Shown here: piece by piece, positions 17,239 to 25,861 of the stretch | How the letters are laid out: each line of letters starts with the position of its first letter | Position numbering within the stretch: the first letter of the stretch is position 1 | From: Scytonematopsis contorta HA4267-MV1 | Lineage (GTDB): Bacteria; Cyanobacteriota; Cyanobacteriia; Cyanobacteriales; Nostocaceae | DNA: 64,000 nucleotides | NCBI GenBank assembly: GCA_019359035.1 | Contig: JAHHIC010000054.1 | Coordinates: 310,001-374,000, forward strand | Direction of reading: 5' to 3' | The notes under the pieces: generated by a model | Seen by the model: the letters and a program-made list of their open reading frames with translations, nothing else | Database searches by the model: none | Told to the model about the DNA's origin: nothing | Made by a program: the position numbers and the translations under genes

Positions 17239-17627
17239 CATAATTATCCGTTAATAATATGCTCCACTGAAAGAAAAATATCAGAAAATGCAAGCCTATC
17301 AATCTCAATACTGCGAAGGTCTTGAGAATTTGTAGGTTGGGTTGAGGCTTTGCGAACGCTAGTGCGTCCGCTTCGGATAACCCAACCTACGTATTATCTA
17401 CTTTTTAAGCGAAACAAGAATCGCTAGATATATTCTTATAAATGCCCTACCAGAGGATATAAAAATTAACCGTTTTATGATATAAGCATCAGAAAGATGT
17501 TACATCCCAGGTTATAAAAAGCCGAACGAAAAGCTTTCAACCAGTGTTTATACTGCTTTACCTATATTTATATTAGCGGTTATACTAAATTGCTTGCGAC
17601 AAGGCCGTGAAATAGAGGGATTTACCG
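17239..17627. other. Intergenic region with one dispersed repeat
   Basis: It contains a GTAGGTTGGGTT...AACCCAACCTAC inverted repeat at 17332-17390 and otherwise AT-rich DNA. No gene or RNA is seen. A promoter for the gene at 17628 may lie in the last 150 bases. Confidence 0.6.
17332..17390. repeat. GTAGGTTGGGTT inverted repeat element
   Basis: Ends GTAGGTTGGGTT and AACCCAACCTAC pair over 11-12 bp around a centre containing GAACGCTAGTGCGTCCGC. Half or diverged copies occur at 31392-31423 and 51365-51508. It is a dispersed intergenic cyanobacterial repeat. Confidence 0.9.
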
Positions 17628-17942
17628 ATGAGCAAATTTAAAATCAGCATTGACTTCAGCGAAGTAGATTTAGACCAACTTGACACAGAAGAAGATTTTC
17701 GTGATTGTGCAAAAACATTATTACCTTCAGCGCTTCTAAAATTAGGCGAAGCTGTAGCGGAAAAGACATGGGAAGACTTACAAATAAAACTTAAGGCACA
17801 AGGAATAAAAGCTAGCTCTTCTCAAGCAGAGAAGCGTAAATTTATTCAAGAGACAGTCAGAAATTATAAAAAAAATGCAAGTAGTCGAGAAAGGCAAGAA
17901 CTGGAAGATTATATAGTAGAGGAATTACGTAATCAACAATAA
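17628..17942 (+). CDS. Hypothetical small acidic/helical protein
   Basis: The 104-residue product is soluble and rich in charged residues. It opens with a beta-like stretch (KFKISIDFSEVDLDQL) and continues with amphipathic helices, ending EDYIVEELRNQQ. There is no signal peptide or membrane helix. I do not recognise the family. Codon use and amino-acid composition look like real coding sequence, and the ATG follows GGGATTTACCG without a strong ribosome-binding site. It lies in a stretch of small unknown genes. Confidence 0.6.
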   Translation: MSKFKISIDFSEVDLDQLDTEEDFRDCAKTLLPSALLKLGEAVAEKTWEDLQIKLKAQGIKASSSQAEKRKFIQETVRNYKKNASSRERQELEDYIVEELRNQQ

Positions 17943-17984
17943 TTAATTTCGAGTTTTGAGTTCTGAATTCTGAGTCATTAGCTC

Positions 17985-18078
17985 AAAATAGCATAAGTAG
18001 ATTGAGTTTAAAACTCAAAACTCAAAACTCAAAATTCAAAGCTCAAAATTTAAAGCTAAAAGCTCGAAACTCAAAACT
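17985..18078. repeat. Degenerate AAACTCAAA/AAGCTCAAA short repeat
   Basis: A run of 7-10-base units (AAACTCAAAACTC, AAAATTCAAAGCTC and similar) fills the gap between two convergent genes. It is one of the short tandem repeat families typical of filamentous cyanobacteria. Confidence 0.8.
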
Positions 18079-18083
18079 TTTAA

Positions 18084-18374
18084 TTAATTTTGAATTTCTT
18101 CTTGTTGTTGTTCCTGTGATGTTTCCAAAGATTCATCTTGTTTGCGCTCTTTCTTTCGAGAACGTTTACCACCTTCTCGACCGATTTTTGCCATATGCTC
18201 TCTATCTTCACTTACAGTTTTGCCACCCTTTCGACCAGCTTCTCTTGCTTCGTCAGATGTAAATTGATGCGCTGTACCTTTTGCATGAGCCGCTTTTCCA
18301 CCTTTGCTAGCGATTTCGCGCTGTTTGTTTTCATCCATCGAAGCAAATCCACGTTTACTGTTTTCAGACATCAT
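18084..18374 (-). CDS. KGG-motif stress protein (GsiB/YciG-like)
   Basis: The 96-residue, highly hydrophilic protein contains three KGG-type repeats: ASKGGKAAHAKG, AGRKGGKTVSED and KIGREGGKRSRKKE, each following a helical 'DEARE/DREHM' segment. This is the pattern of the KGG family (plant LEA-like GsiB, YciG, Con-10). Members accumulate under desiccation, salt or general stress and are intrinsically disordered. AGGAG lies just before two consecutive ATG codons; the second may be the real start. The C-terminus is glutamine/glutamate-rich. No regulator is adjacent. Confidence 0.85.
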   Translation of the reverse strand: MMSENSKRGFASMDENKQREIASKGGKAAHAKGTAHQFTSDEAREAGRKGGKTVSEDREHMAKIGREGGKRSRKKERKQDESLETSQEQQQEEIQN

Positions 18375-18711
18375 ATCTCTCCTTTTAAATTATTTTTCTA
18401 GTTCTTTAGGGAAAGCTGTGCATGTGTTTCCATCTAAGTTTTCCGTTAATATTTCCCTTCAATATCTAAATTAAATGTAGAGTTTTTCATACATATAAGC
18501 TTCCATCTTAAAGGGTAGTTTATACTTAACTCTGTACTAATTTTACAAAGCTTATTTAGCTATAGATATATTCCTAAACACATAATCTTCATCTCCTATT
18601 TTCATTTGAAAATAACCACAGAGATAGAGTTGCTTTATTTTAGATACTCTTCCTTTGGTAGGGTAATTTAAAATTAAACGGTGATAATCTATCTTTAACC
18701 TTGATGAATTA
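18375..18711. other. Intergenic region, nothing recognised
   Basis: These 337 AT-rich bases separate divergent genes (KGG protein and the small membrane protein at 18712). They must include both promoters. I see no repeat, RNA or conserved operator. Confidence 0.5.
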
Positions 18712-18951
18712 ATGGATTTTAATGCCATGATGAATATAGATTTTGTAAATCTTGCAAATCTTTCAAATCTTTCAACAATTTTGGCAGATGTCGCACCTGC
18801 ACAGGAAGTTCAATCAAGTTACTCTTTCACACTTGTCGTCGTTTTCCTTGTCGGATTGATTACTGCTGCTGGTATAGGTTCCTTCGTATGGAATAAATCC
18901 AAAAAACCTCTAATTTTTGATAACAAGAATCAAGAAGAACTTAAAAGCTGA
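18712..18951 (+). CDS. Hypothetical single-helix membrane protein
   Basis: The 79-residue product has an N-terminal segment rich in Asn/Leu/Ser repeats (NLANLSNLSTIL), a hydrophobic helix at about residues 38-60 (FTLVVVFLVGLITAAGIGSF) and a basic tail. It resembles small thylakoid or plasma membrane proteins but I do not recognise it. There is no good ribosome-binding site before the ATG; other in-frame ATG codons occur at residues 6 and 7. Moderate confidence that it is translated. Confidence 0.5.
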   Translation: MDFNAMMNIDFVNLANLSNLSTILADVAPAQEVQSSYSFTLVVVFLVGLITAAGIGSFVWNKSKKPLIFDNKNQEELKS

Positions 18952-19098
18952 ATAGTAGGTGCTTTCATAAGAAAACCCTCATACTATTTATCTCTATGCA
19001 GAGGGTAATAAAATAATATTCTTACTGTTACCCTTCTCCCCTTTTTTCAACCCTTGTTATTCTTCATTTAGTAAAGACTAAAGAAATAAAAGTGAGCA

Positions 19099-19824
19099 TT
19101 ATCTAATTAATCCTGAACGTAATGCACGCACAGCAGCTTGGGTACGGTCGTTAGCGCAAAGCTTATTCAAAATATTACGTACATGAGTTTTAACTGTACC
19201 AACAGTAATGTAAAGACGTTCAGCTATAGCTAGATTAGAACATCCAGACACAATTAGTTCCAAAACTTCCCGTTCCCGCTCTGTTAAGGGATAAGTTTCC
19301 AACAACTGCTCTAAATCTGGGTCTACACCCCCAATTTTCACCATTTTGTAATCATTGCCATTAACAGTATCTTGCTCTGGTGATTGAGACCGCAATTGTC
19401 GCAATACCATATTGGCAATTGTCGGGTCTATCCAAGAACTACCTTCATTAGTGGCATATATAGCTTCAGTTAAACGTTCAACACCAATATTTTTCATACA
19501 ATATGAATCAGCTCCCGCTGCAAACGCTGCGAGAACTGCATTTTCATCCCCCTGCATAGTTATAATTAATACTCTTGTTGTATAGCTATTCGTTTCTACT
19601 TGAAACTGACGGAATTGTCTAGTCATTTCAATACCATCCATTCCAGGTAAGCCTATATCAACAATAGCGATATCAGGTTGAAGAGTTTGTAACAACTTTA
19701 ATCCTTGCGTACCATTACTTGCTTCTCCTGTAATAAAAATTTCACCTTGTTTTTGCAGTGCTGTCCGTAAACCAATTCGCACTACGTCATGGTCTTCAAC
19801 TAAAACTACATTAATGCTACTCAT
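19099..19824 (-). CDS. NarL/FixJ-type response regulator
   Basis: The 241-residue protein has a receiver domain (about 5-125) with acidic pocket E10-D11, phosphoacceptor D56 in DIAIVDIGLPGMDG, and K111. A LuxR-type helix-turn-helix follows at about 178-222 (LTEREREVLELIVSGCSNLA, then IAERLYITVGTVKTHVRNIL). It should bind DNA when phosphorylated. It is divergent from two receiver/histidine-kinase genes starting at 20355, separated by about 530 bases, so one of these could be its partner. This is inferred from position only. Confidence 0.9.
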   Translation of the reverse strand: MSSINVVLVEDHDVVRIGLRTALQKQGEIFITGEASNGTQGLKLLQTLQPDIAIVDIGLPGMDGIEMTRQFRQFQVETNSYTTRVLIITMQGDENAVLAAFAAGADSYCMKNIGVERLTEAIYATNEGSSWIDPTIANMVLRQLRSQSPEQDTVNGNDYKMVKIGGVDPDLEQLLETYPLTEREREVLELIVSGCSNLAIAERLYITVGTVKTHVRNILNKLCANDRTQAAVRALRSGLIR

Positions 19825-20354
19825 TGCTAATTCACCACCAATTTAAATTTATTTAATAGCAACAATTTAAAAAATACACTTAAATTTTTAGCTAACCGCA
19901 ACTTTCAGGTGAATAAATCATATTTGTTTAAGTACATTATTTTGGCTGTAACTTTGATGGAATCATAATAAACATTTTAGTAAAATGAAAGGCAAACAAG
20001 CTCTTCCGATAGGAGTATAACTTTGGACTAAATAGATAAAAAAATCTATCTTCAGGTATAGGTAATTTGATATCAAGGCTTTTGCTAGTCAATATCCCTA
20101 TTTGGTACATACCTTAAGACAGGGTAATAAAGCGAGAATATCTTTCTAAATACAGAATTATTTGATAAACATATTCCTCTAAGATATTGACTAAGGTAGT
20201 TGTGTGCATCTGTGTATTATCTTAAATAAGGTTACCTCAGTAATCCTTACGAGGATAAGTGTTTACATTTTGACTTTGTAACTGATTGCGTTAGCGAAAA
20301 TTGTCGTATTGAAGACCCTACACCGCGTAACGCAGTTTTTTGGTAATCATATTT
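19825..20354. other. Intergenic region between divergent signalling genes
   Basis: About 530 AT-rich bases carry the promoters of the NarL-type regulator and of the kinase gene. I see no strong inverted repeat or RNA gene. The apparent upstream TTG at 20340 in frame with the kinase is less likely than the ATG at 20355. Confidence 0.5.
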
Positions 20355-21611
20355 ATGGAAAATACCTTAGAGGTTTTAGTAGTAGACGATGACGAAGTAG
20401 ACCGAATGTTGTTAATTCGCTCACTCAAAGCAGCAGGGCTTAATATTCATTTAACTGAGGTGACCAACTTTGATGAAGTGATAGTTACTCTTGCGGAAAC
20501 TAAATTTGATTGCATTTTTATAGATGATTGCCTACCTGGTAAAGACGGTTTAACTCTGATAAAAGAAATTCGTGGTCTTAACATAACATCGCCATTAATT
20601 GTACTCACCGGACAGGGAGACGAGCAAATTGCTGTAGACATCATGAAAGCAGGAGCCTATGACTACATTCCTAAATCAAAAATCACTCCTGATAGGTTAG
20701 GATTAGTAACCCGCAATGCAATTAAATTTTACCAAGCAAACACCGAAGCCACTTTAGCAAACCAACGTCTCCAAGAAAGTTACGATTTACTAGTTAAACA
20801 AAATCATCAATTAGAAGCACAGCAAAGGCAAATTCAATTACAAAATTGGCAATTAAAAAAGGCATCTCAGTTAAAATCACAATTTTTATCTATGATGTCT
20901 CACGAATTGAAAACGCCTCTTAATGCGATAATTGGTTTTTCTCAAATGCTTTTGCGACCTAGTAAAGGTATACTTAATCAACAGCAAAGCAAAATGGTAG
21001 AAACTATACTCAGAAATGGCAAACAACTTTTGACGATGTTAAACGAAATTCTTGACCTCTCAGAAATTGAAGCAGGTAATGCAAAACTCAAGCCAGATTT
21101 TTTTGATTTAACTCAAGTCATAAATAATGTTGTTGAAGAAATATATCCTCAAGCTATAGCAAAAAATATTAACTTATTTACTGATATTCATCTCAAAAAT
21201 TCCAAAGTTTTTAATGACTCTCGACGCTTAAGGCAAGTATTAATACACTTACTTTCTAATGCAATAAAATTTACTGACTCAGGTGGAAAAGTTTGGGTAG
21301 AAGTAAGCGCAATACAGCCAGATATACACTCAGAGATAAAATTAGATAGAGAAATGAACAAATTAATAATCTCCGTTCATGACACAGGTATAGGTATAGC
21401 TCTAGAAGACCTAGAATATATTTTTGAACCGTTCCGACAAATAGACCAAACTATTACTAAAAAATACCCAGGAACAGGAGTTGGTTTAGCGATAACCGAT
21501 TCAATTATTAAAATGATGTCTGGTAAAATAACAGTCTCAAGCGAAATAGGGCAATGTACAACTTTTCAAATAGAAATTCCGCGTAATATTCCGTTAACTG
21601 TTGACTGTTGA
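20355..21611 (+). CDS. Receiver-histidine kinase hybrid
   Basis: Starting at the ATG at 20355 the protein has 418 residues. A receiver domain (1-125) has D11-D12, D57 in the FIDDCLPGKDG segment and K107. A coiled-coil linker (about 130-172) is followed by a HisKA domain with H183 in SMMSHELKTPLNAI. The HATPase domain has N-box HLLSNAIKF, DTGIGI and GTGVGLAI. It lacks a membrane helix and a sensor domain, so it is a cytoplasmic kinase driven by phosphotransfer or a partner. The last codons (TVDC and stop) are made of the TTGACTG repeat that fills the gap to the next gene. Confidence 0.92.
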   Translation: MENTLEVLVVDDDEVDRMLLIRSLKAAGLNIHLTEVTNFDEVIVTLAETKFDCIFIDDCLPGKDGLTLIKEIRGLNITSPLIVLTGQGDEQIAVDIMKAGAYDYIPKSKITPDRLGLVTRNAIKFYQANTEATLANQRLQESYDLLVKQNHQLEAQQRQIQLQNWQLKKASQLKSQFLSMMSHELKTPLNAIIGFSQMLLRPSKGILNQQQSKMVETILRNGKQLLTMLNEILDLSEIEAGNAKLKPDFFDLTQVINNVVEEIYPQAIAKNINLFTDIHLKNSKVFNDSRRLRQVLIHLLSNAIKFTDSGGKVWVEVSAIQPDIHSEIKLDREMNKLIISVHDTGIGIALEDLEYIFEPFRQIDQTITKKYPGTGVGLAITDSIIKMMSGKITVSSEIGQCTTFQIEIPRNIPLTVDC

Positions 21612-21634
21612 CTGTTGACTGTTGACTGTTGACC
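21601..21634. repeat. Heptamer tandem repeat TTGACTG
   Basis: Four full heptamers and a partial fifth overlap the stop codon of the upstream kinase gene (21609-21611) and fill the gap to the next gene. The same heptamer appears at 28537-28552 and in a 14-bp form at 62465-62521. It is a member of the STRR class known from heterocystous cyanobacteria. Confidence 0.95.
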
Positions 21635-21654
21635 ATTTCACTATTAACCTTCTT

Positions 21655-22776
21655 ATGCAAAACTCAAAAATCTACCGTATCTTAGCTGTAGACGATATGC
21701 CTGATAATCTTGTCTTAATCGAGACAATTTTGGAAGATGAAGGCTATGAAATTATTTCGATTTCAGACGGAACCACAGCATTAGCAGAAATCGAAAAGTC
21801 TCCTCCGGATTTATTATTGTTGGATGTAATGATGCCGATAATCGACGGATATGAAGTGACCCGTCGTATCCGGAAAAATCCTAAACTTCCTTATATTCCC
21901 ATATTACTGATTACAGCTCATGACCAATCAAATCTAATTATCGGTTTAGATGCTGGTGCTGATGATTTTGTTCGCAAACCTGTTGACCCAGAAGAATTAT
22001 CTGCACGAGTCCGTTCTTTGTTACGTCTCAAGCACAGTATTGACGAACGAGAACAAATGATGTTGCAACGAGAAGATTTTATCGCTCATTTAACTCATGA
22101 TTTGAGAACACCTCTTGTTGCTGCTGATATCATGTTGGCTTTGTTTAAAAAAGAAGCATTTTGTCCTATTTCCCCAGATATGCACCAAGCAGTATCTGCA
22201 TTGATACGAAGTAATCAGAGCTTGATGCAAATTGTGAATACCCTTTTAGAAGTACATTCTCATGAATCTGGAGTTAAAAAATTTACTTTTATTAACTGTA
22301 ACTTGTGGGAAATAGCTCAAGAAGTTGTCCAAGAATTGACTCCTTTAGCGGAAGAAAAAGGTTTGTCTTTAAATCTAAAATTACTAGACACTGATAATAT
22401 TAATAGCAAAAATCCAGAAATTAAAGTAATCGGTGATTCTTTAGAACTGCGACGAATGCTAACAAATCTAGTAGGCAATGCAATCAAGTTTACCGACTCT
22501 GGATACGTAGAAATTCGTATACTTTCTAGTGGTTACTATCAAGGCAAATCTTGGGTCACATTAGAAGTGCAAGACACAGGTATTGGTTTCTCAGAAGAAG
22601 AACAAGCAACACTATTTCAACGTTTTCACAAAGGAAAACATAAACAATCAGGTAGTGGTTTAGGATTACATTTGGTACATCGCATTGTTCAAGTGCATCA
22701 AGGAACCATAGAAGCTAGTTCTCAACTCGAACAAGGTACTTTGTTTAGTATACGTTTACCTATGCAGCTACAGTAA
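21655..22776 (+). CDS. Receiver-histidine kinase hybrid (second)
   Basis: The ATG at 21655 gives 373 residues. The receiver (about 7-125) has D13-D14, D57 in LLLLDVMMPIIDGY and K108 in RKP. The HisKA domain has H148 in IAHLTHDLRTPLVAAD, and the HATPase has LVGNAIKFTDSG, QDTGIGF and GSGLGLHLVHRI. It is cytoplasmic. It lies 43 bases after the first hybrid kinase and is probably co-transcribed, forming a two-kinase unit opposite a NarL-type regulator. The phosphate flow between them is not known. Confidence 0.92.
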   Translation: MQNSKIYRILAVDDMPDNLVLIETILEDEGYEIISISDGTTALAEIEKSPPDLLLLDVMMPIIDGYEVTRRIRKNPKLPYIPILLITAHDQSNLIIGLDAGADDFVRKPVDPEELSARVRSLLRLKHSIDEREQMMLQREDFIAHLTHDLRTPLVAADIMLALFKKEAFCPISPDMHQAVSALIRSNQSLMQIVNTLLEVHSHESGVKKFTFINCNLWEIAQEVVQELTPLAEEKGLSLNLKLLDTDNINSKNPEIKVIGDSLELRRMLTNLVGNAIKFTDSGYVEIRILSSGYYQGKSWVTLEVQDTGIGFSEEEQATLFQRFHKGKHKQSGSGLGLHLVHRIVQVHQGTIEASSQLEQGTLFSIRLPMQLQ

Positions 22777-22782
22777 GTTTAA

Positions 22783-22992
22783 CAGACGCGATAAATTAGA
22801 CGCGATAAATTAGACGCGATAAATCAGATGCGATAAATTAGACGCGATAAATCAGATGCGATAAATCAGATGCGATAAATCAGATGCGATAAATTAGACG
22901 CGATAAATTAGACGCGATAAATCAGATGCGATAAATCAGATGCGATAAATCAGATGCGATAAATCAGACGCGATAAATCAGACGCGATAAAT
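22783..22992. repeat. Tandem repeat, fifteen copies of a 14-bp unit
   Basis: Fifteen gapless units of YAGAYGCGATAAAT (CAGACGCGATAAAT, TAGACGCGATAAAT, CAGATGCGATAAAT) run from the stop of the kinase gene to CGCGTCTCTACA at 22993. The unit equals the left half plus centre of the dispersed GTAGAGACGCGAT...ATCGCGTCTCTAC palindrome, whose right half is intact at the array's end. The three unit types are interspersed in short blocks, as expected from slippage or unequal exchange. Confidence 0.97.
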
Positions 22993-23007
22993 CGCGTCTC
23001 TACATTA

Positions 23008-23490
23008 TTATAGAGGATTTGAATGTCGCATAAAAATTACTGGTACTCTCAGCAATTTTCTACCCAGTTCAGACACCCGAAACTTAGGTTTAAGTGATTT
23101 TGGTAAATCGTTAAAAGAAATTACTTCAAACCCAAAACGGCTATAAAAATCCGCTAATCGCTGACCAAGACATTCTAAATACAATGGTCGAGTTGCAAAA
23201 TTAATTAAGTTTTGTGTTAAATAAGTTGCAAATCCTCGACCTCTCCAAGCTGTTTTAACTATCAAACTACCAAGTTCTTGCGTTGCATCAAAATTACGCA
23301 ATTGTCCGCAAGCCGTTATCTCGTTATTACATTCTATCACCCAAAATTGTTGCCAACGAATTTGTGTTGGGTCTAGTTTTGCCGAGAATACTAACAAACG
23401 AATTGACCAAATATCGCTGACCCTCGCTGGACGTAATACACAATTGTTTGGTAAAGATTTGTTCGGTGAAGAAAAGTTACTTGTTTCCAT
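23008..23490 (-). CDS. GNAT family N-acetyltransferase
   Basis: The 160-residue protein is a single GNAT domain. It has LRPARVSDIWSIRLLV at the first strand and helix, ELGSLIVKTAWRGRGFATYL as the acetyl-CoA pyrophosphate-binding segment (R-G-R-G-F-A), and ADFYSRFGFEVISF near the end. It would transfer an acetyl group from acetyl-CoA to an unknown amine. The FYSRFGF block is shared with the membrane protein at 14866. The downstream end lies just after the 15-copy array. It is likely cytoplasmic and monocistronic. Confidence 0.85.
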   Translation of the reverse strand: METSNFSSPNKSLPNNCVLRPARVSDIWSIRLLVFSAKLDPTQIRWQQFWVIECNNEITACGQLRNFDATQELGSLIVKTAWRGRGFATYLTQNLINFATRPLYLECLGQRLADFYSRFGFEVISFNDLPKSLKPKFRVSELGRKLLRVPVIFMRHSNPL

Positions 23491-23557
23491 AAAAAGCTTT
23501 TGATTAAAAAAATTAGAAAAATACCCATATATAAAATATATGTATTAATACTTTCGC

Positions 23558-24475
23558 TTACCATACAGAAAATATAAAATGGAATGCCAGAAATCCTACA
23601 ACAAAAAAGAAAATAATAACTAGTACCAAAAGTAATATATATTTAACAAACAATAAATGACGTAGAACTCGCCATATTCTATCACCAGATGAGCGTTTTC
23701 GAGTCAGGGGAATATTATCAGGAATTTTATATAAATCAATTTGCGTCATCTGAGACAAAACGCTAGAAGGAACGCTACCAGTACTAATTTGATAGAAAAT
23801 AGCTGACAGTTCGTAATTTTTTGATTTCTCAAATAGCTTAGCTAAATTTTCATACTCTGAACGTGTTTTTTGCCACTCTAATTGTTGTAAATAACTTAGT
23901 GTTCCTGCAACTTGTAGATGGAAATAATCAGGGCTAATTTGTTGTTTATCGGATGCAATTTTTGGTATTTCATGTAAAAAAATATTAGTGTAATCTCTGA
24001 ACCGAGTGTACCAAATATTTCGCTTTTTCTCTTTTACTAACAACCAAGAAATATTTTCATAATCTTTTTCGGAAACATAACTAGTAGTTAATTCGCATAA
24101 TAATTCTGAAATCCCAGCATCAATCAGCGTACGAAAATTATTATATGCTTTTTTTCTTTGTTGACTTGCATCCCAAATTTCTTCTTGGAAAGCAAGAGAT
24201 TCCTGAATTTTTCTCTTGTTAGATAAGGATTTTAACCAAAGTAACCATTCTACAACCGTGCTAGGTACTAGAACTGCAAATAATGCTCTGTAAATTATAG
24301 CATCAGAGGATGGGTCAGCTTGTGAGCGATTAATAAGATGATTATCAAGACAATTTTCCCAAATATCTATTGGCTGAGTTTCTAAGAAATACATAAATTC
24401 GCTAATGCTTTGACTATTTGGGTTTTGCACCAGATTCGTCAAAACTATTTTGATATCTTCCTGTAATGTCAACAT
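23558..24475 (-). CDS. Hypothetical protein with C-terminal membrane anchor
   Basis: This 305-residue protein is mostly helical and hydrophilic, with a strongly hydrophobic C-terminus (about residues 275-303) forming a single helix or tight hairpin (FVKYILLLVLVIIFFFVVGF). It looks tail-anchored with the bulk in the cytoplasm. An internal stretch near LLWLKSLSNKRKIQESL is amphipathic. I do not recognise the family. It lies 67 bases upstream of the GNAT gene in the same direction, so the two may be co-transcribed. Confidence 0.65.
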   Translation of the reverse strand: MLTLQEDIKIVLTNLVQNPNSQSISEFMYFLETQPIDIWENCLDNHLINRSQADPSSDAIIYRALFAVLVPSTVVEWLLWLKSLSNKRKIQESLAFQEEIWDASQQRKKAYNNFRTLIDAGISELLCELTTSYVSEKDYENISWLLVKEKKRNIWYTRFRDYTNIFLHEIPKIASDKQQISPDYFHLQVAGTLSYLQQLEWQKTRSEYENLAKLFEKSKNYELSAIFYQISTGSVPSSVLSQMTQIDLYKIPDNIPLTRKRSSGDRIWRVLRHLLFVKYILLLVLVIIFFFVVGFLAFHFIFSVW

Positions 24476-25025
24476 GTTTAATATTTAATGGTAGAGTTCA
24501 CTAGTTAGAGAGTTCAACAATAAAGCTTTTTTAGTACTGAGATTCAATAAAACAATTTTTAAAATTTATTTTTTTCAGAGAATTTTCTTGACCCATATAG
24601 ATAGTAGGCTATTTGGTGATTATCGATACTCCTCAAAAAGGATTTTATGATAAACATTGCATTAAAATCTACATTGCGGACAACATTGGAGTGGGGAGTG
24701 GGGAGTGGGGAGTCGGAAATTGCGAATTGCTAATGGTAGACAGCTTGTTGTACTTCATAATAGATATGATGAGCAGTAAGCCTTTATGGTCACACTGTGC
24801 GAACACAATGAAAGCAAATACCATAAATTTTCCGTCTCTACCTAACTGCTATACGGAATTGTGGCTGAAATTGGTGTAGTCAATAGATGTAATTAAATAA
24901 AGGGTGCTAATGCTGCTTACTGAGTAAAGATATGCTAGTGCTGAAAGTTACTATGTTTAGCTAGTTGTTGCATCTGCTACTAAAAACTATTTGATAAATA
25001 CACATATATAAGGAGCAGCCAAAAG
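24476..25025. other. Intergenic region with short repeats
   Basis: Between divergent genes lie about 550 bases. They include a GGAGTGGGGAGTGGGGAGT repeat at about 24690-24715 and GCGAATTGC. An 88-codon frame starting at 24613 runs through this repeat and is not convincing. AGGAGCAGCC just before 25026 is the ribosome-binding site of the transpeptidase. Confidence 0.55.
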
Positions 25026-25574
25026 ATGAAAGGATGCACCGATTACGCTTGGCAAAGTGCTTTAGCTTCCATGAGCGCTTGTGCAGTCTTATTTATTTTC
25101 GGTATAAATATTTTAGCAGTATCCGCGACAGCGGCACCAGCACCTGTCACAACTAAATCAACAGCACAAACAAAAACTACTCAAGAAGATATTACTTGGA
25201 CTATTCAAACTCTGAAAAAATCCCAAGCACGTTGGATTGAAGTTAATCTCAAAAAGCAGCAGTTAATTGCCTGGGAGGGTGATAATGCTGTTTTTAAAGC
25301 TACTGTTTCTACTGGAAAGTCTAGAACCCCAACTCTTAAAGGAGTTTTTAACGTTCAAACCAAATTGCGGGAATCTCGGATGCGTGGTCCTGGTTATGAT
25401 ATTCCTGATGTGCCTTACACTATGTACTATGATGGTGGTTATGCAATACATGGTGCTTATTGGCATAGTAATTTCGGTACACCTGTAAGCCACGGTTGTA
25501 TTAATCTTCGACCTAAACAAGCTCGTTGGTTATTTGATTGGGCTAAAGTCGGAACAACAATTGTAATTCGTTGA
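25026..25574 (+). CDS. L,D-transpeptidase (YkuD domain)
   Basis: The 182-residue protein has an N-terminal hydrophobic segment (about residues 11-37) that acts as signal peptide or anchor, then an Ala/Thr-rich linker, then a YkuD domain from about 68. The catalytic motif is complete: H142-G143 in YAIHGAYW and S155-H156-G157-C158 in VSHGCINLR, with C158 the nucleophile. The family cross-links or modifies peptidoglycan by L,D bonds, or attaches lipoproteins, in the periplasm. At 182 residues it is a minimal member with no LysM or peptidoglycan-binding domain. AGGAG lies about 10 bases before the ATG. Confidence 0.93.
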   Translation: MKGCTDYAWQSALASMSACAVLFIFGINILAVSATAAPAPVTTKSTAQTKTTQEDITWTIQTLKKSQARWIEVNLKKQQLIAWEGDNAVFKATVSTGKSRTPTLKGVFNVQTKLRESRMRGPGYDIPDVPYTMYYDGGYAIHGAYWHSNFGTPVSHGCINLRPKQARWLFDWAKVGTTIVIR

Positions 25575-25580
25575 AAATAG

Positions 25581-25755
25581 ACCTAACCCCCCTACCCCCC
25601 TTCCCTGCAAGGGAAGGGGGGAATAAGATAATTTAAATTAATTAAAAAACTTAATTATTACTCACAATTATTTAATAACATCCTAATCGTAGCCCCTCTT
25701 CCCTCATATCATAGCCCCCCTTCCCTCATAGGGAAGGGGGGTTGGGGGGTTAGGT
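25581..25755. repeat. Nested GC-rich inverted repeat, probable terminator region
   Basis: Two hairpins with 12-bp perfect stems, CCCCCCTTCCCT and AGGGAAGGGGGG, lie at 25595-25621 and 25715-25741. In addition the outer arms ACCTAACCCCCC (25581) and GGGGGGTTAGGT (25744) pair with each other over about 20 bp. This is a dispersed cyanobacterial repeat and sits right after the transpeptidase stop codon. It may end transcription, though there is no long T-tract. Confidence 0.85.
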
Positions 25756-25861
25756 CTCTTTTCTCCGTTACATCTGTTTACAATATTAACTACTTACAGC
25801 ACAGTCCGTGGTAAAAAACTCCTATATCCGTAATATCCAATACCCACGGATTTATATTAAA

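Noticed and set aside
22783-22992. Possible CRISPR array near a cas6 gene
   Set aside because: Units are contiguous 14-mers with no spacers. The same applies to the arrays at 31429-31825 and 58045-58182.
24613-24879. 88-codon frame upstream of the transpeptidase
   Set aside because: It passes through a GGAGTGG repeat, has no recognisable domain and no ribosome-binding site.
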